Shown here: one piece after another, positions 29,997-42,187 of the stretch
How the letters are laid out: the number at the start of each line of letters is the position of its first letter
Position numbering within the stretch: position 1 is the first letter of the stretch
Assembly: GCA_963969345.1 (NCBI GenBank)
Contig: OZ017769.1
Location: 2,857,600 to 2,921,599 of the forward strand
Direction of reading: 5' to 3'
Source: Turbatrix aceti
Lineage: Eukaryota > Nematoda > Chromadorea > Rhabditida > Panagrolaimidae
DNA: 64,000 nt
Made by a program: the position numbers and the translations under genes
The notes under the pieces: model-generated
Told to the model about the DNA's origin: nothing
Databases searched by the model: none
The model's input: only the letters and a program-made list of their open reading frames with translations

Positions 29997-31916
29997 ATGG
30001 AAAAAAACACAAAAAAAAATATGTCGCTCTCGGTGACCAAAACAGGGAAAAACCATCAAAATGGTCAAAAAATCAACTACGCGCTGCGCGCATCGCAATG
30101 CGCACGCTGCGACTCTTGGCGCGCTTTCCGTCATCGTTGTTATTTTACGACGGTTTTTTGACCATTTTGATGGTTTTTCCCTGTTTTGGTCACCGAGAGC
30201 GACATATTTTTTTTTGTGTTTTTTTCCATCTTGTAGCAAAAAAAACGGGCTTTAAGATAGGGTAGGTCTTGCCCTCCCTATCGAACAGCATACACATGTT
30301 TTGGCCAAAAAAGTGACGAAGAAAACAGAAAATCGAGAATTGCGGGAGAGTCAGATGTTTTTTGGGAAATCTGAATACGGCAATCGATTCCTCGTGCCAA
30401 AATACAGTTGTATGATTTTATTCAGATTTTTGCTTCAATAAAGAAGCTGGTTGAAAAATCAGAACAAAAAAACAGTTCAGAAGCCAAATCTCAAGAATCC
30501 GGCATCTGAAAAATTTTTTATATTTTTTTTTAACAATCCCTCAAGGGGGCCTACAACATTGGTTAAAAACATTTGAGGCTTTTTTTTCACGGGGTCGCTG
30601 GTCCAAAATCAGACTCTCTTTTAAGCTCGGGGAGGGGGGGAATTGGCTTGGTCTTCGGGGATGACCGTTTTGCTGCCACCTGCCGGACTTCGTCGGGGTT
30701 GGGTCCGACGTTGTTTGATTGGATCTATGTGGCAGCGGCGCAAGTTGCCGGACTCGTCGTATGCAACGTAGATGTTTTGACTTTCCACGGTTCGGCCGTT
30801 GATTCTGCCTTTAGCGTAAGCAAGGCTTCTAGGCAGTTGGACTACATGTTTACTTGTTTGAAGGTCGACGAGCCGGTAGTTTGGGGGCAATGGTGTAGGC
30901 GTTCTTTGAACAGGTCGGGTGAAGGCGGGTAAGTAAGCATTTACTAGTTGTTGAATAAGTGCATGTTGCACGATGGTCGCGGTGACGTACAAACAGCACA
31001 ATGTAGTCCAGAGCTCGAAGATGGTCGGCGTTCGAAGCCAGGGTGGCTTTATCATGTCTTCTACAAAGTCCTTCAGTTTTGGAGCCAGTTCTTCGACTGG
31101 AACATGTGGAAAAATTTCCTGTATTGCGGCTTTGGACAAAATACTAGTGCTGGACATGTATTGGTTTTCGAAGTTGTAGATTTCGGACCAATTTAGAAGT
31201 ACTAGGTTGGGGACAGTAACGTCGATGTCTTGCCATTGCCATGCGTCTTCTCCGAAGAGTGGGATTTCTTGTATTTTGCTTGTATTTTTACGTGTTGGCT
31301 GTCCGCAATTGACTCTGTTCGCCGTAGGATGGATGATGTTTGTTACTTCGTCTAAGAATCCATCGCCTGTGTGATTTTCTCGTGACCACTTGACCGGTAG
31401 TTTGTCGTAGCACTGTTGTAGATCTATAGTTTCATTGATCGTGACCGGAATGCATGTGCGAATTTGAAGAATGTCGGCAGCGACTAACTCTGCTTCGATT
31501 GCTGTGGTGTTAAGCAATTGTCTGGCTAGGAGAGTGGGATTAGCTGCTGCCAGGGTCATTATCGTTTCGGTGAGAAATTCGATTCTTTTGCAAGCCGCTT
31601 GTGCTGATGCCCAGAAGGACTGCTTCAACATATTTGACACGTCGGTTTTGACTGCTGTCAGCTCGGCTGCCAGTTGCGTGGAAGGTACTGGGCCGCTGTC
31701 CTGTCTTCTGCCTCGGCTTCTGGGTTCAGGATCATTGAGATCGTGGTATTGTGCTGCTTCTATCGCGAAGCCTTGGTCAGTGATGTAGAGTATTTTATGG
31801 CAGTTGAATACCCTCATGGTGTTTTGGAACGTCAGTGCTACCCCATGGCTTGTTGACATCCATAAGCCTGGGGTGAAGCTGCCTGCGAATTGTCCCATGG
31901 TTACGTACCGGCAATT
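29997..31916 (-). mobile_element. Inverted copy of Env C-terminus plus part of the fold-back element
   Basis: This is the reverse complement of about 16562-18481: the fold-back element minus part of one arm, then the last 425 or so codons of the Gag-Env frame (30621-31898 on the minus strand, no change seen in the protein). A 7-bp deletion removes ctgtcac near 30610. It has no LTR, polypurine tract or target duplication, so it did not arrive by transposition. Its ends coincide exactly with the B1/B2 junctions. Confidence 0.92.
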
Positions 31917-32867
31917 TTTCCTCGCTTCTACGCGAAAAACTTGTTTTTCGCTCCGCTATCGCTCGCTTTCGCTCCGAGAGCCTACTCTCGTTTAAGGATG
32001 CGAGGCGTTTATTCGGCTGTCGCCGGCAGATCACGTGGAGAACGTGCCTCGAGGATGGGGTATGTCGTCGGGACCGTGCCGTCGCAGATTGAAAACCTGT
32101 TGAAACCACGAGATCACCAATCGCTTACCTTTCGGGCTCCTAGGCCCTCGCTTCTGTTGGACTATCTTCTTCGATTTGAGATGTTGAGGTGCTGCGCCCA
32201 AAGGGGTCTGATCCATTTCGCACTTTCCTCTTTTACCGGAACGAGGGGGCTACGCCCCCTCATGGCATCAATCTGCTCGCAAAAATGCGGTGAATCACCA
32301 GGAATAGCACAGAAATCAAAAAAATGCCCAAGAAAAAAATGCAACGCACCCGCAGGGCAGAAGGCAAGCGCGTTGGCGCTTGCTTGCATGTTGCGGGCAT
32401 TCCGTGGCGCTGAATTTAGCTGACGGAGCACATTGTGTGAGCGTGAGCGCGTAATCGATCAATTCAAGAGCGGGGTTTATCTCAAACTTGGGTAATTAAA
32501 CCCCTGGTTAATTAAAGTTAAAGCAAAACATACAAACGCCACGACGGATATAAAAGAACAACACACGACAAAGGGATAAGGGGGGGGGGGGATCCACGAC
32601 GGGGGTTGGAACAAAAAGGAGGCTTGAAATATAATGGGAAGGGGGATCATAATTTGTAGGAGATGTAGGCGACGGCGAGAATGTCGTCGATAGTGCAGGG
32701 AGGGCCGGAGCAAAGATGGGAATGTTGATGATGGTGCTGTGGGAGAAGTGGAATTTCCCGGAGCCGAGAGGAGCTGTTGACGATGGAACTGGGGGATAAG
32801 GTGAATTTCCCGGAGCAGAGGGGAGCTGATCTGCGATTGGAATAACGCATGACCATCATGACAGCCC

Positions 32868-33297
32868 CTAATCAAACCGTTGTAAAAATTCATAGATATC
32901 TTCACGACCTGGGGCAAGAACGTAAGCATGTTGCACGCATTCTTGCGCTTTGGACGCGAAACCGATCACCTTCAATGCCTTGCCTCTTAAGAGTCGAAGA
33001 GATGCACTGGAAAAAAAAACGTTCATAAAGCAAAAAAAAAAATCAAAAAACTCACCGCGTGTTCTTATCAGTAGACTTCACGTCGAACAGTTCAGCGGTG
33101 CAGAGATCATCTATTAAACTCTGAATGTTGGATTTAAGTTCCGTTCTGAATGCCTGTGATTCAATACTGGCTGTGTGAGCAGTTATTGAACGGAATGTTT
33201 TCGACAGAAGGTAATAAGCATGCTCAAACTCCTTCGTTTGCAATGCCAAAAGTCCCTGCGTTTGAAAATCTTTGATCTTCAAAATTCTGGAGTCCAT
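32868..33297 (-). CDS. Small TPR-like protein, B2 copy
   Basis: Same two-exon structure as the B1 copy (exons 33056-33297 and 32868-33006), still open. It differs from B1 by TKEFEH for TKDFEH, SKTFRS for SKAFRS, and DKNTR for DQNTR, all of them changing the protein. It is not possible to say from sequence which copy is ancestral. Confidence 0.55.
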
Positions 33298-33489
33298 CAC
33301 CTGAAAACCATTACGTAATCGTAAAATCTAAAAAAATAGCAAAAAAAAAAGCTAAACACCGCGCATCGATTATTGTGATAGTTGCTATGCCTCGGTGGTT
33401 CTCTGTGGTCTGTGCGGCGGTTGTCTTTGTCAATCATCGCTGCCGTCGAGCTGTGGTCACAAAACCGATATAAAAAAAGACTGATCGTA

Positions 33490-34982
33490 CTATCGGTCAA
33501 ATCTCGTCGTCATTTCACTCACGATCACCTTACTCGTCGTGTCGTGCCCTATTTGAGATGAAATCCGCAATGACACGTAAGAACAGCACTCCCATCCCGA
33601 GTCACTAGCACAAAAGATGCCGTCATCAACTACGCTCGCGGCCACTACAATAAATAAACACCAAAAATGACTCATATACAAATTACTAGTCATTCCAAAA
33701 AACATTAAAAACTTACGGTCGGAATACAAGATGAAGCAGCGTCTTCGGCGTCGCAGACTCGTCGTCGGATTGATCTCGTTCATGGCCATGTGAACGGTCG
33801 GCGGGACCGAAGCCGAGCGGGTCGTGAATCGGGTTTCGTTGAGATCGAGATCGACGTCCATGACGGTGTTGTCGTTGGGGCCGTCAAGAGGCTGTCCGAC
33901 GCAGAAACAGGCACTGAGGCCGAGCGAGTACGATCCGCGGCTGGGACACGCACATTCGAGGTGTGGAGCGTGTAAAAGCGTTCCTCGTGGCTCGCGAACG
34001 TCAGACGAGTGCCATCAGGAGCGGCACTCACTTGCGGGTTCCTAAAAAAATCGTTTATCACCATTTTTGAGCCCCAAAAACTCACGGAATGCCAAAAGCA
34101 GTCAGATCGTCGTTCTCGAGGAACTGCTCAATAGTACCGTACACCGGAGGAGCCTGGATCGCGTCAAGATCGTCGGCAGGAGCGGGGAGGTCCGTGGAAA
34201 GCTGGGCAACGCGTCGGGCAGCCGGGCGGCGACGGCGACGTCGATTGTCTTCCTCGCTGTCTTCGGGGCTCACTCGACGACGACGCTTACGCCGCGGTCG
34301 TTCTTCCGGCTCGGGTCCCTCAGCATCAGGCTGGGCTTCGTCCGGATTCTGAGGCGCGGCGGCAACGACGGGTGGCTGCTCAGGTTCGACCGCCAGCTGC
34401 TGGTCGTCGTTCTTGTCGTACGGGTCGACAAAAGGAGCCTCGAATTCGGGCGGGATGTACGGCGCCTTCTTCCTCCGCTTCCTGGTAGGAAATGTCGGAG
34501 ATCTCCTCCTGCGACGGAAGGTACCATTCTTCGATGACGCGCTGGGCTCGGTCTGAAAAAAAAGGCAGAAAATCAATAAAAACGCATAAAAAACAGTCAA
34601 AAAACTCACCATGCGTTTCCGAGACCTGCAGCTGAAGAATCCGAGCGACGCCGAGCAAAAGCTGGCCCGTAGCACCGGTGGCCATGCGGATAGAGCCCGT
34701 CTGAGAGGCTTCGGTGCCCTGCATGCGTCTGACCGTTCGCCTAAAGTCCAAAAAAGTAGGCCTAAAAGTCGAACGCAAAAAATGGCTCACACAACATTCT
34801 GCAGATCGACAACGCGAACTTCGTCTTGCTTGAAGAGATCCTTGCACTTGGACAGCGGATACATGCCCATGTACCTGAAAAAGTATAAAAATGATCAAAC
34901 CGCCCAAAAAATGTAAAAAAACTAGCCAAGGAATGCGAAGAGCCGAGTCTCGCTGCTTGAGAAACTCCGGTAGATCGTACAT
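33490..34982 (-). CDS. Multi-exon charged-protein gene, B2 copy; possible kleisin relative
   Basis: Copy of the B1 gene at 23232-24723 with the same exon borders shifted by about 10259. Visible differences are a synonymous CTT/CTA change in exon 1 and one extra base in the A/G tract within the third intron (near 34563). The remarks on exon structure and on the weak Rad21/Rec8 resemblance for B1 apply here too. Confidence 0.45.
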
Positions 34983-35164
34983 GACGTTAGAAATGAAAAG
35001 ATAACCTGAAATCTAAAAAGATAAAAAGATACTCCCAAAAAGCGATAAAAAAGGAGCAAAAACAGGAAAAAACAGGAAAACAAAAGCGAAAGCGAAAACA
35101 GATTGCAAACTTTGTGTTTTGTTTTTCCGCTCGTTCGTACCGTAACACGCTGCTGGGTTCTGAC

Positions 35165-35478
35165 CAGACATGAAAACGGGCCTAACTTTTAGGCCCAGGC
35201 CCGAAATTATCCATTCTGTATTTTTTTCAAATTTTTATCCAAAAAAATAGCAGCAAATCGTTATATAAATAACATAAATTACTGGTTTTTACTAAACATA
35301 CTATGTTTTCTACCTGTAGAGACTAAATTTTGTTAAAAATAACCAAAATACAGTTAATTTTTCGTATTTTTTACAATATTGATTAAATCCCGGGCCAAAA
35401 CGGGCTTTTCCGGGCCTACTGAAAAGTCACAGGCCGGGCCCGGGCCGGGCCGGGCTTCGGCAAGCCATTTTCTGTCTG
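35165..35478. mobile_element. 314-bp GGCC-rich MITE, B2 copy
   Basis: Duplicate of the element at 24906-25219 with the same flanking GTTCTGAC repeats; it was carried along by the block B duplication, not a new insertion. Confidence 0.85.
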
Positions 35479-35692
35479 GTTCTGACACGAATTTGGGTAA
35501 GCTATTGTTTTTGCTCGTTTGGGATTTTTTTCACGTTTTTCACGTTCTGTGATCAAGTTTTCTGTCCTTTTTCTGAGAACAGTGTTGCCGAGCATAGGGC
35601 TTGTCCAGAAATTACGTCATCGCAAAATCGGGGATTTTTAACCCCTCCCCCCTCTGTCATCGGTCGTCATTGCAAGGTGGGGCACCCGGGAC

Positions 35693-36166
35693 CAGGGTTC
35701 TCAACGGGCCTGTTTTTTTTCGGCCCGGGCTGGGCCGGGCTTGCAAAATTGAGGCCCGGCCCGGCCCGGGCCAGCCCGGGCCGGCCCGCCTTAATAGTAC
35801 CTAGTTTTGTTAATAAATTTTATCGTCGAAAAACCGTTAAAAAACAACAACAAACCCGAAGGAGGCAGAATCACTTCCTCGTCGTTGCACAGATTCATTT
35901 TCCGCTCAATTACTAGTGCTCTTATGAAGTGACGAAAAAATTACGGTGCCCGCCATTTACCTTTTGCTTCCAGATTAGCCCAAAGGAACGGTGCCAGGTC
36001 CGCATTCTGCGTGCATTTCTTTGCATTCTTCGCGGTTTTTACTTTTTCATAAAATTTTTCATAAATTTTGAGTAAAATATGCATTTTTTAAATTATTTTC
36101 CGGCCCGTTTTGGCCCGGGCCGGCCAACAAAACCAATCGGCCCGGCCCGGGCCGTGGAGAACCCTG
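35693..36166. mobile_element. 474-bp CAGGGTTCTC-family MITE, B2 copy
   Basis: Duplicate of 25434-25907 with the same CCCGGGAC target repeats. Confidence 0.88.
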
Positions 36167-36723
36167 CCCGGGACCCCCCCCCCACTAAATGACGTCATTT
36201 TGAAAAAAACCGTCATTTTTTAGCGGTTTTTCGCAATTTTGCTAATGTAAGAACTGCTTTTGATAACTATATGCCGAAATTATAGTGTAGTTATTGTGTT
36301 TTTTTAAGAAGCCTGTTCGGAGTCGGTCATATATTTTGGAGCAAAAACAGTACTCCCCCCTCCATCATTTTCCGTCATTTTTGGACTGACCCCCCTCGGG
36401 GTCTGTTAAAGTGAAAATATCAGGGAACGTTTATTTCACTCATTTTTTCGGTTTTCAATCAATCAATCAATTTATCTCTTACTCGTACACACGGGATTAT
36501 ACAAATCAGTGGGGTCGTACGAAGAGGGGTCATTGTGCTGAATTTTTTTGACGATGCTTTACGATTTTTCAATTATTTTTCAGGTCATTCGTTACCCCAT
36601 ACTATCCGGATTTTTTGAACCCATGATCTACGATGTTGTATGCTTTTTGGGTCTATAAATCAAACAAGCTCGGCAGGCATTCGTTTACTAACAAAAAAAA
36701 ATAAATTACAAAAACCTCTATTC

Positions 36724-37775
36724 CCGCCAAACACAGATTTTAAAAAAAATCGGATTCTGTAGTTTTGGCTTCTGGAAGTTTTTGACAAAAATCGATGCCA
36801 CGGGCTTCGTTTATGAGAAAAAAAGCTGAAAATTTTTTTATGGAGGTTTTGAAGGGCGGGGAACACGATATCGTTATCAGATTTTTTTTATCTTTACGGT
36901 AAGTGCCAATTTTAGGCTAAATTGTTCGGTTTTTTGGCCACTACGGGTTGGGTTTTCAGAGGTGGATACATTGGCATAGCCTATCTTTTTCCCCGTGTTC
37001 TGACGCCTCGAATGCTGTATAACACAAAATTTGCCAGATACTCTAAAGTTGTCATCCATGAAGGAGTCATGTTCAATAAAAGGCCCTGAAGCCAATTTTT
37101 GTTTTTTATGCTCGCGGTCACTTTGGTAAGCTTTGACATGTCCCAAATATCACTTTAAGCTAGTTCAGCTTTTTATCGGATAATTGTGCCCAAAGTTACA
37201 GTGTTTGAAAGTTTCATGTTTTTTCAATGCCTGTGGCGGTGCCCAATATTGTCAGATAAAAACCCTGAAAATCTAGAATCAATCTCTGGGACATGCTAAA
37301 GTCTACCAAAGTTACCGCGAACAAAAAAAACAAAAATTGGCTTCAGGGCCTTTTATTAAACATGATTCCATTTACACGCGCGCACACTCACTCGAAGCGA
37401 AAATCGCGCGTTTTCTTGAGTGCGCACCATAAAAGCCTATGCATGACAACTTTATTGTATCTGGCAAATTTTGTGTTACACATCATTCGAGGCGTCAGAA
37501 GACGGGGAAAAAGATAGGCTATGCCAATGTATCCACCTCTGAAAACCCAACCTGTGGTGGCCAAAAAACCGAACAATTTAGCCTAAAATTGGCACTTACC
37601 GTAACGATAAAAAAAATCTGATAACGACATCGTGTTCCCCGCCCCTCAAAACCTCCATAAAAAAATTTTCAGCTTTTTTTCTCATAAACAAAGCCCGTGG
37701 CATCGATTTTTGTCAAAAAATTTCCAGAAGTTAAAACTACAGATTCCGATTTTTTTAAAAATCTGTGTTTGGCGG
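36724..37775. repeat. 1.05-kb long inverted repeat, B2 copy
   Basis: Duplicate of 26465-27516, including the extra insertion in the right arm. Confidence 0.8.
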
Positions 37776-38450
37776 TAGTGTTTATCTGATATCAGGTTTA
37801 GCCTGATATCAGGGTCTGATACTGATACTGATATCAGATCAGTATCAGTCAGGCAAGAATTTTGAAAGGTCAACATGATACATATCATGATAGCAAAAAT
37901 TAATATCAGTCAATATCATGATCTCAGAAAAAAGTATCATGATACTGATATCTCGATCAAAAAAACGGAAGCAACAACAAAAAACGGGTTTAAAGCAGTG
38001 TGGCGAAATTTCGGGAGAGATTACAACCCGTAAAAAAAATCTCCGGAGTATAAAAACTAGGTTTTACCGTTATTTTTTTCGTTATTTTTTATTTTTGAAC
38101 ACTGAAATCTTCTGCGAAATTTTTTTTACTCAAAAGAATCTCCGGATATTCTCCGGAGAAATTCTTTTGAGAGATATTGGAGATTCACTTTTTTTACTCG
38201 TTTTTCTAAACGACGACATTGCATGTTATTGATTCAAATGAAATTGAATTTGAGATTTTTTGTGGGATTTTTTTCATATCAGACAGATATCACGATATCA
38301 GACTGATATCATGATATCAGCCTGATATCAGATTACTATCAGTCAGGCACGTTTTTTTCCTTCAACCTGATATCAGTATCAGATCATGATCCATTTTTTA
38401 AGTATCAGATCATATCATGATATCAAAAAAACGGTATCAGATAAACACTA
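37776..38450. repeat. CTGATATCAG-rich palindromic element, B2 copy
   Basis: Duplicate of 27517-28191 with the same TAGTGTTTATC ends. Confidence 0.7.
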
Positions 38451-38638
38451 GCCGTGTATTGCGCTATCTCGTGATCCGAATGAAGCCGATCACATGACAG
38501 TTTTCCGACGTTTTGGCTTCGCTTGAACTCGCAGGACGACGCCGAGTACCCTTTACGCATTTCAAGCCTCAGATCCCCGATTCGATAATGATGGTTGATC
38601 CTAAGATTACGAATAACTAATTTGGACTTTTTTTACGT

Positions 38639-39541
38639 ATGCTGTTTTTCACTCATTTTGACGTTTACACATTTTTATTTTTCTTTAATTTTTTTTCAAA
38701 ACAATACATCAAAAAACACCAGTTTAAATAATATACTTCAGTTGAATTTAACAGTTTTAACGTGCCAAAAAACAATAAATCTAGTAGGAAAAATTAATGA
38801 AATAGGTGACGGTCTTGTTGCCGTGGATAAAATTAATGTAACTGTTTGTGTTGACGAAAAGTCGTTCATTTAGTTTCGAACGCCGAGCAATTTAAAGCTT
38901 TTCGGGGGAGGCGTTTCAAACTCGGACATTGCAATATTTTTATCCACAAACTGGACGCATTCACGAAAATAGAATTCAGCGTGGATTTGAGGTGGCGTTT
39001 TTTCCAGTTCTTGTAAAATATGCGCAAAGTCGTTCTCCAGGCGAACACGATCGTACGACGTCTGAAACGAAAAAGCATCGTATGAAAGTACAAATGTAAA
39101 TATGACATACAACTTTTGTTTGAGCAGGAAATATGGCTCTAAAAATCAAATGTTTTATGCCAGGAAAGACGGTGTAAAGGGCCTGGATCATTTCAGCAAC
39201 TGGAAATCGGGGACTTAAATCCGGCAAGTTGATTTGTATCATGCGAGTTTCAGGCATGCTGCAAAAAAAAGAATAAAAAAAAGTATTGCAAAAACCGCAG
39301 CAGATTTACCGAATTGCCGTATTCTGGAGAAAGGTTGTCAAGTTGCTAGCATAGTCGATACCAAAGTCCAAAAGTATAACATTCGATATAAACCGCTTGG
39401 AATTAAAAAGCGTCTAAAACATTAATGTCAACTTTGTATAAAATAAATAAATATTTGTACTTACAAGAAAATCCGAAAATCGGCGAACTCCAATAGGAAC
39501 CAAGTTGATTTTTTTTGGTTCGGAAGGATTTTGAGGCAGTT
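38639..39541 (-). pseudogene. Inverted, frameshifted copy of the unrecognised block A gene, B2
   Basis: Duplicate of 28380-29282 with the same missing base, early stop and truncated first exon. One substitution (ggaattaaa for ggtattaaa near 39402) separates it from B1. Confidence 0.85.
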
Positions 39542-40100
39542 CACGTCATCAAGCGAGGGGGGAGGATCTTACGATCGCGACACGCCGTAGCTCGGCGGGG
39601 GTAGGCTTCGCCCCGCACTAGTCGTGCGATGGCGCCCGCACTCTCTCATTATGAGTCGAAGATCGGGCTAGCGTTGAGTCGTACATGTTTCTTCGGGAAT
39701 AAATAGGGAAATACCGCTTCACTTTGGCAACAATTTTTTTTTAATCACAATTTGCAATTTGAGCATTGACAAGAGGTATTTTTTTAATCACAATTTTGCT
39801 TTATGTCAAGATTTTGTAATATTTGAGCATTGACACCAAAGGCGCCTCTGATCGTCTCCGTCTCTGGAGGCGCCTTCGCCTCCGAAGTCGAAGTCGAAGG
39901 CAAAGGCAATAATTTTACATACTTTGCGTTACACTGATTACGGGTACTTTTGGTTGCATTGTTTCGTAAAAAAAATATAATGATGGAAAAAAAATTTATG
40001 ATAATAAAAACTAGGGAAAAAAGTATTGGAAAGGCGGTATCGGAGTCGTCCCGCGAGTTCGAGCGAAGCTAAAATGTCAAAAACATTAAAACTGAACTAT
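39542..40100. other. Spacer, B2
   Basis: Duplicate of 29283-29840. No gene is recognised. Confidence 0.4.
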
Positions 40101-40530
40101 TTATTAATCTGTTGCCTTTCAACGCTGTTCATCTTGGCAGGTGTCTGACCTGCTGTTCTCGAGATCACCGTTCGGGTTTGTCTTTGGCCTTTCGCCACCC
40201 GAGTTGTTTACACTGCTGCTTGACCTGGTTTTCGGGGTCGCCGATGATCGAGTGGTGTCGTACGGCGCGCACAGCTGTCCTGGTTTTGCTGGCTTTGTTT
40301 TTGGCCTTGAATGCCATTTTTACGATGACCGTAATTTCTCATTGGTGATCCTGCTTTTGCGTCGCCGCGAACTTGAGCTGGCCTCGCCCATGCATGTCTT
40401 TTTGTCTGGAATGCAAGCGATGATGACGATCTGCACAAATCCACATTCGTTGGCAGTCGTACAATTTGTTTTGCACTAGCTGGTTGCGCATGATGGCTTC
40501 TTCTGATGCTCTAATGTCTGCCGCGGTCAT
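40101..40530 (-). pseudogene. Decayed gag of a second LTR element
   Basis: Read on the minus strand from ATG at 40530 (MTAADIRASEEAIMRNQLVQ), an Arg/His/Gln-rich protein continues for 63 codons to a stop. The neighbouring frame then takes over with a basic Gln/Asn-rich stretch (GIQGQKQSQQNQDSC and RRPRKPGQ), which suggests a frameshifted nucleocapsid region. Position 180 bp downstream of an LTR with an adjacent primer site supports a gag identity. There is no CCHC motif in clean form, and no Pol was found. Confidence 0.5.
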
Positions 40531-40715
40531 TCAGTGGGTTCGGGCGAACTTGACCGACTGTGGTGGGTGTCCGCCTCTTGTCTCCAGAACCATAGGCGTT
40601 GAACTCCAAGCGCCTCGCTTCACGGGCGGGTGGTGACCATTGCACACGGATCAAAACTTTGGACGTCCTTGAGTAGAGGCCAAATGGTTCTTGAATACCA
40701 ACAATAGCTAAACCA

Positions 40716-40956
40716 TGTCTGATCTTTTTACCCTAGCCTTCTGCTTATCCGGACAACCCGGAGGCAGAAGGCCGGGTAAGACCTCCACTTGTTGCCTTCT
40801 GTCCCTTTCGGTTCGGTCTTGTATACTAGGGTAGTAAAACGCGACTTTATTCTTCACAAGAGACAGGCAAATCTGCCTCGCAAGCGAGCGAGAACGGGAG
40901 CGCGCTTCCTGCGGGGGCGGAGCCCTGGTCGGGAGTGCACTTAAACCCGCGCAACA
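40716..40956 (-). mobile_element. 5' LTR of a second, decayed LTR element (241 bp)
   Basis: On the minus strand it begins TGTTGCGCGGGTTTAAG and ends AGATCAGACA, with an AATAAA signal inside (gaagaataaagtcgcg). Immediately after it comes TGGTTTAGCTATTGTTGG (40698-40715), a good tRNA primer-site candidate. The 3' LTR was not found in the window. Confidence 0.65.
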
Positions 40957-41017
40957 AATCAAATAATTGCATTTTGAGTCTTTGGCACAGACAGTCACTC
41001 GAATAACAACTCGGAAT

Positions 41018-41421
41018 CAAGGCATAAAATCCGGCCGGCCGGCCGCAAAAGCCGGCACGGCCGGCCGGCTTTTCGATTCAAGGCCGGCCGAAAAAGCCGG
41101 GAAAAGCCGGAAAAATATTCGAAAGTTGATTTTTTTCGAAAAAAGTATGATTTTCTGACGTTTTTGTGCTTCATTCGTCTTTTTTTTACTTTTTACCACA
41201 GGGGAATTTATTATTATGCATTTTTCCATAATATTAGGTTGTTTCCAAAAAAATTTTTTTTCTAAATTTGGTCAAATTTTGCGAAAATAACCCTAAAATA
41301 AAGCACGAAAATTTTTTTCAAAAAAAAGGCCGCGGCCGCGGCCGGCCCGGCTTCGGCCTGAAAATTTAGGCCGGCCGCAAGCCGGCCGGCGGCCTGATTT
41401 TTAGGCCGGTTTTATGCCTTG
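41018..41421. mobile_element. 404-bp GGCCGGCC-rich MITE with 8-bp target duplication
   Basis: Ends are CAAGGCATAAAATCCGGCC and GGCCGGTTTTATGCCTTG. Flanks are CTCGGAAT (41010-41017) and CTCTGAAT (41422-41429), an 8-bp duplication with one later change. The block A relative at about 1071 (ctcggaatgctacttg) is the empty site. Non-coding, with long self-complementary GGCCGGCCGG tracts at both ends. Confidence 0.88.
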
Positions 41422-41523
41422 CTCTGAATGCTACTTGTGTTAAAAAGACGGCACTCAGTGCCAACATCGTATTTGTTGAACTGTTCGGTCAACCGTCGTT
41501 GGTTTACGTATTGCGGTTGTAAC

Positions 41524-41975
41524 CAGGGTTCTCAACGGGCCGGTTTTTTTTCGGCCCGGGCCGGGCTTGTAAAATTGAGGCCCTATATAGTAAAAATATA
41601 GTACCTAGTTTTGTAAATAAATTTTATCGTCTAAAAACCGTTAAAAAACAACAACAAACCCGAAGGAGGCAGAATCACTTCCTCGTCGTTGCACAGATTC
41701 ATTTTCCGCTCAATTACTAGTGATCTTATGAACTGACGACAAAATTACGGCGCCCGCGATTTACCTTTTGCTTCCAGATTAGCACAAAAGAGCGGTGCCA
41801 TGTCAGCATTCTGCGTGCATTTCTTTGCATTCTTCGCGGTTTTTACTTTTTCATTAAATTTTTCATAAATTTTGCGTAAATATGCATGTTTTTTTTTTAT
41901 CTTACGGCCCGTTTTGGCCCGGGCCGTGAGTCAGAGTCAAAGAGTCGACTCTGAGTCGGAGTCAGCGGAACACTG
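41524..41975. mobile_element. 452-bp CAGGGTTCTC-family MITE, third copy
   Basis: Same family as 25434-25907 (shared interior with ttaaaaaacaacaacaaacc). The left end is CAGGGTTCTCAACGGGCC. The right end has been replaced or altered by a gagtcagagtc/gactctgagtc inverted repeat before ending GGAACACTG. Flanked by GTTGTAAC on both sides (41516-41523, 41976-41983), so it is an independent insertion from the block B copies. Confidence 0.82.
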
Positions 41976-42187
41976 GTTGTAACTCCGGCCTGTTCAGGTA
42001 GTTCAACAAAGCGTTTGTCCATCCTCTCCATGGCATGCCGTAAAGACGATTGTACAACAATTGTTCGTCGTCTGCAGTATACAGTTGTAATGCTGAACGC
42101 ATTGCGATTTTTTTTATTCTTACGCGCAGCGCATCGATTAATATTTACCAAATAATCTAAAGTTTATAATTTTTTCAGAATAATATT

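Larger units (their letters stand above)
31917..40255. repeat. Tandem duplication block B, copy B2
   Basis: Parallels B1 from 20371 without the 1.29-kb transposon; the shared offset is 10258-10259 after it. It continues past the B1 breakpoint into the decayed LTR element (gtgtcgtacggcg at 40255). Confidence 0.95.
40957..42150. repeat. Diverged copy of the block A spacer module, split by two MITEs
   Basis: When the two MITEs are set aside, this stretch follows block A positions about 1019-1300 (taattgcattttga, ctttggcacagacag, gctacttgtgttaaaaagacgg, ccatggcatgccgtaaag) with moderate divergence. It lies directly upstream of the gene at 42188, so the module appears to repeat around members of this gene family. 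Confidence 0.65.
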
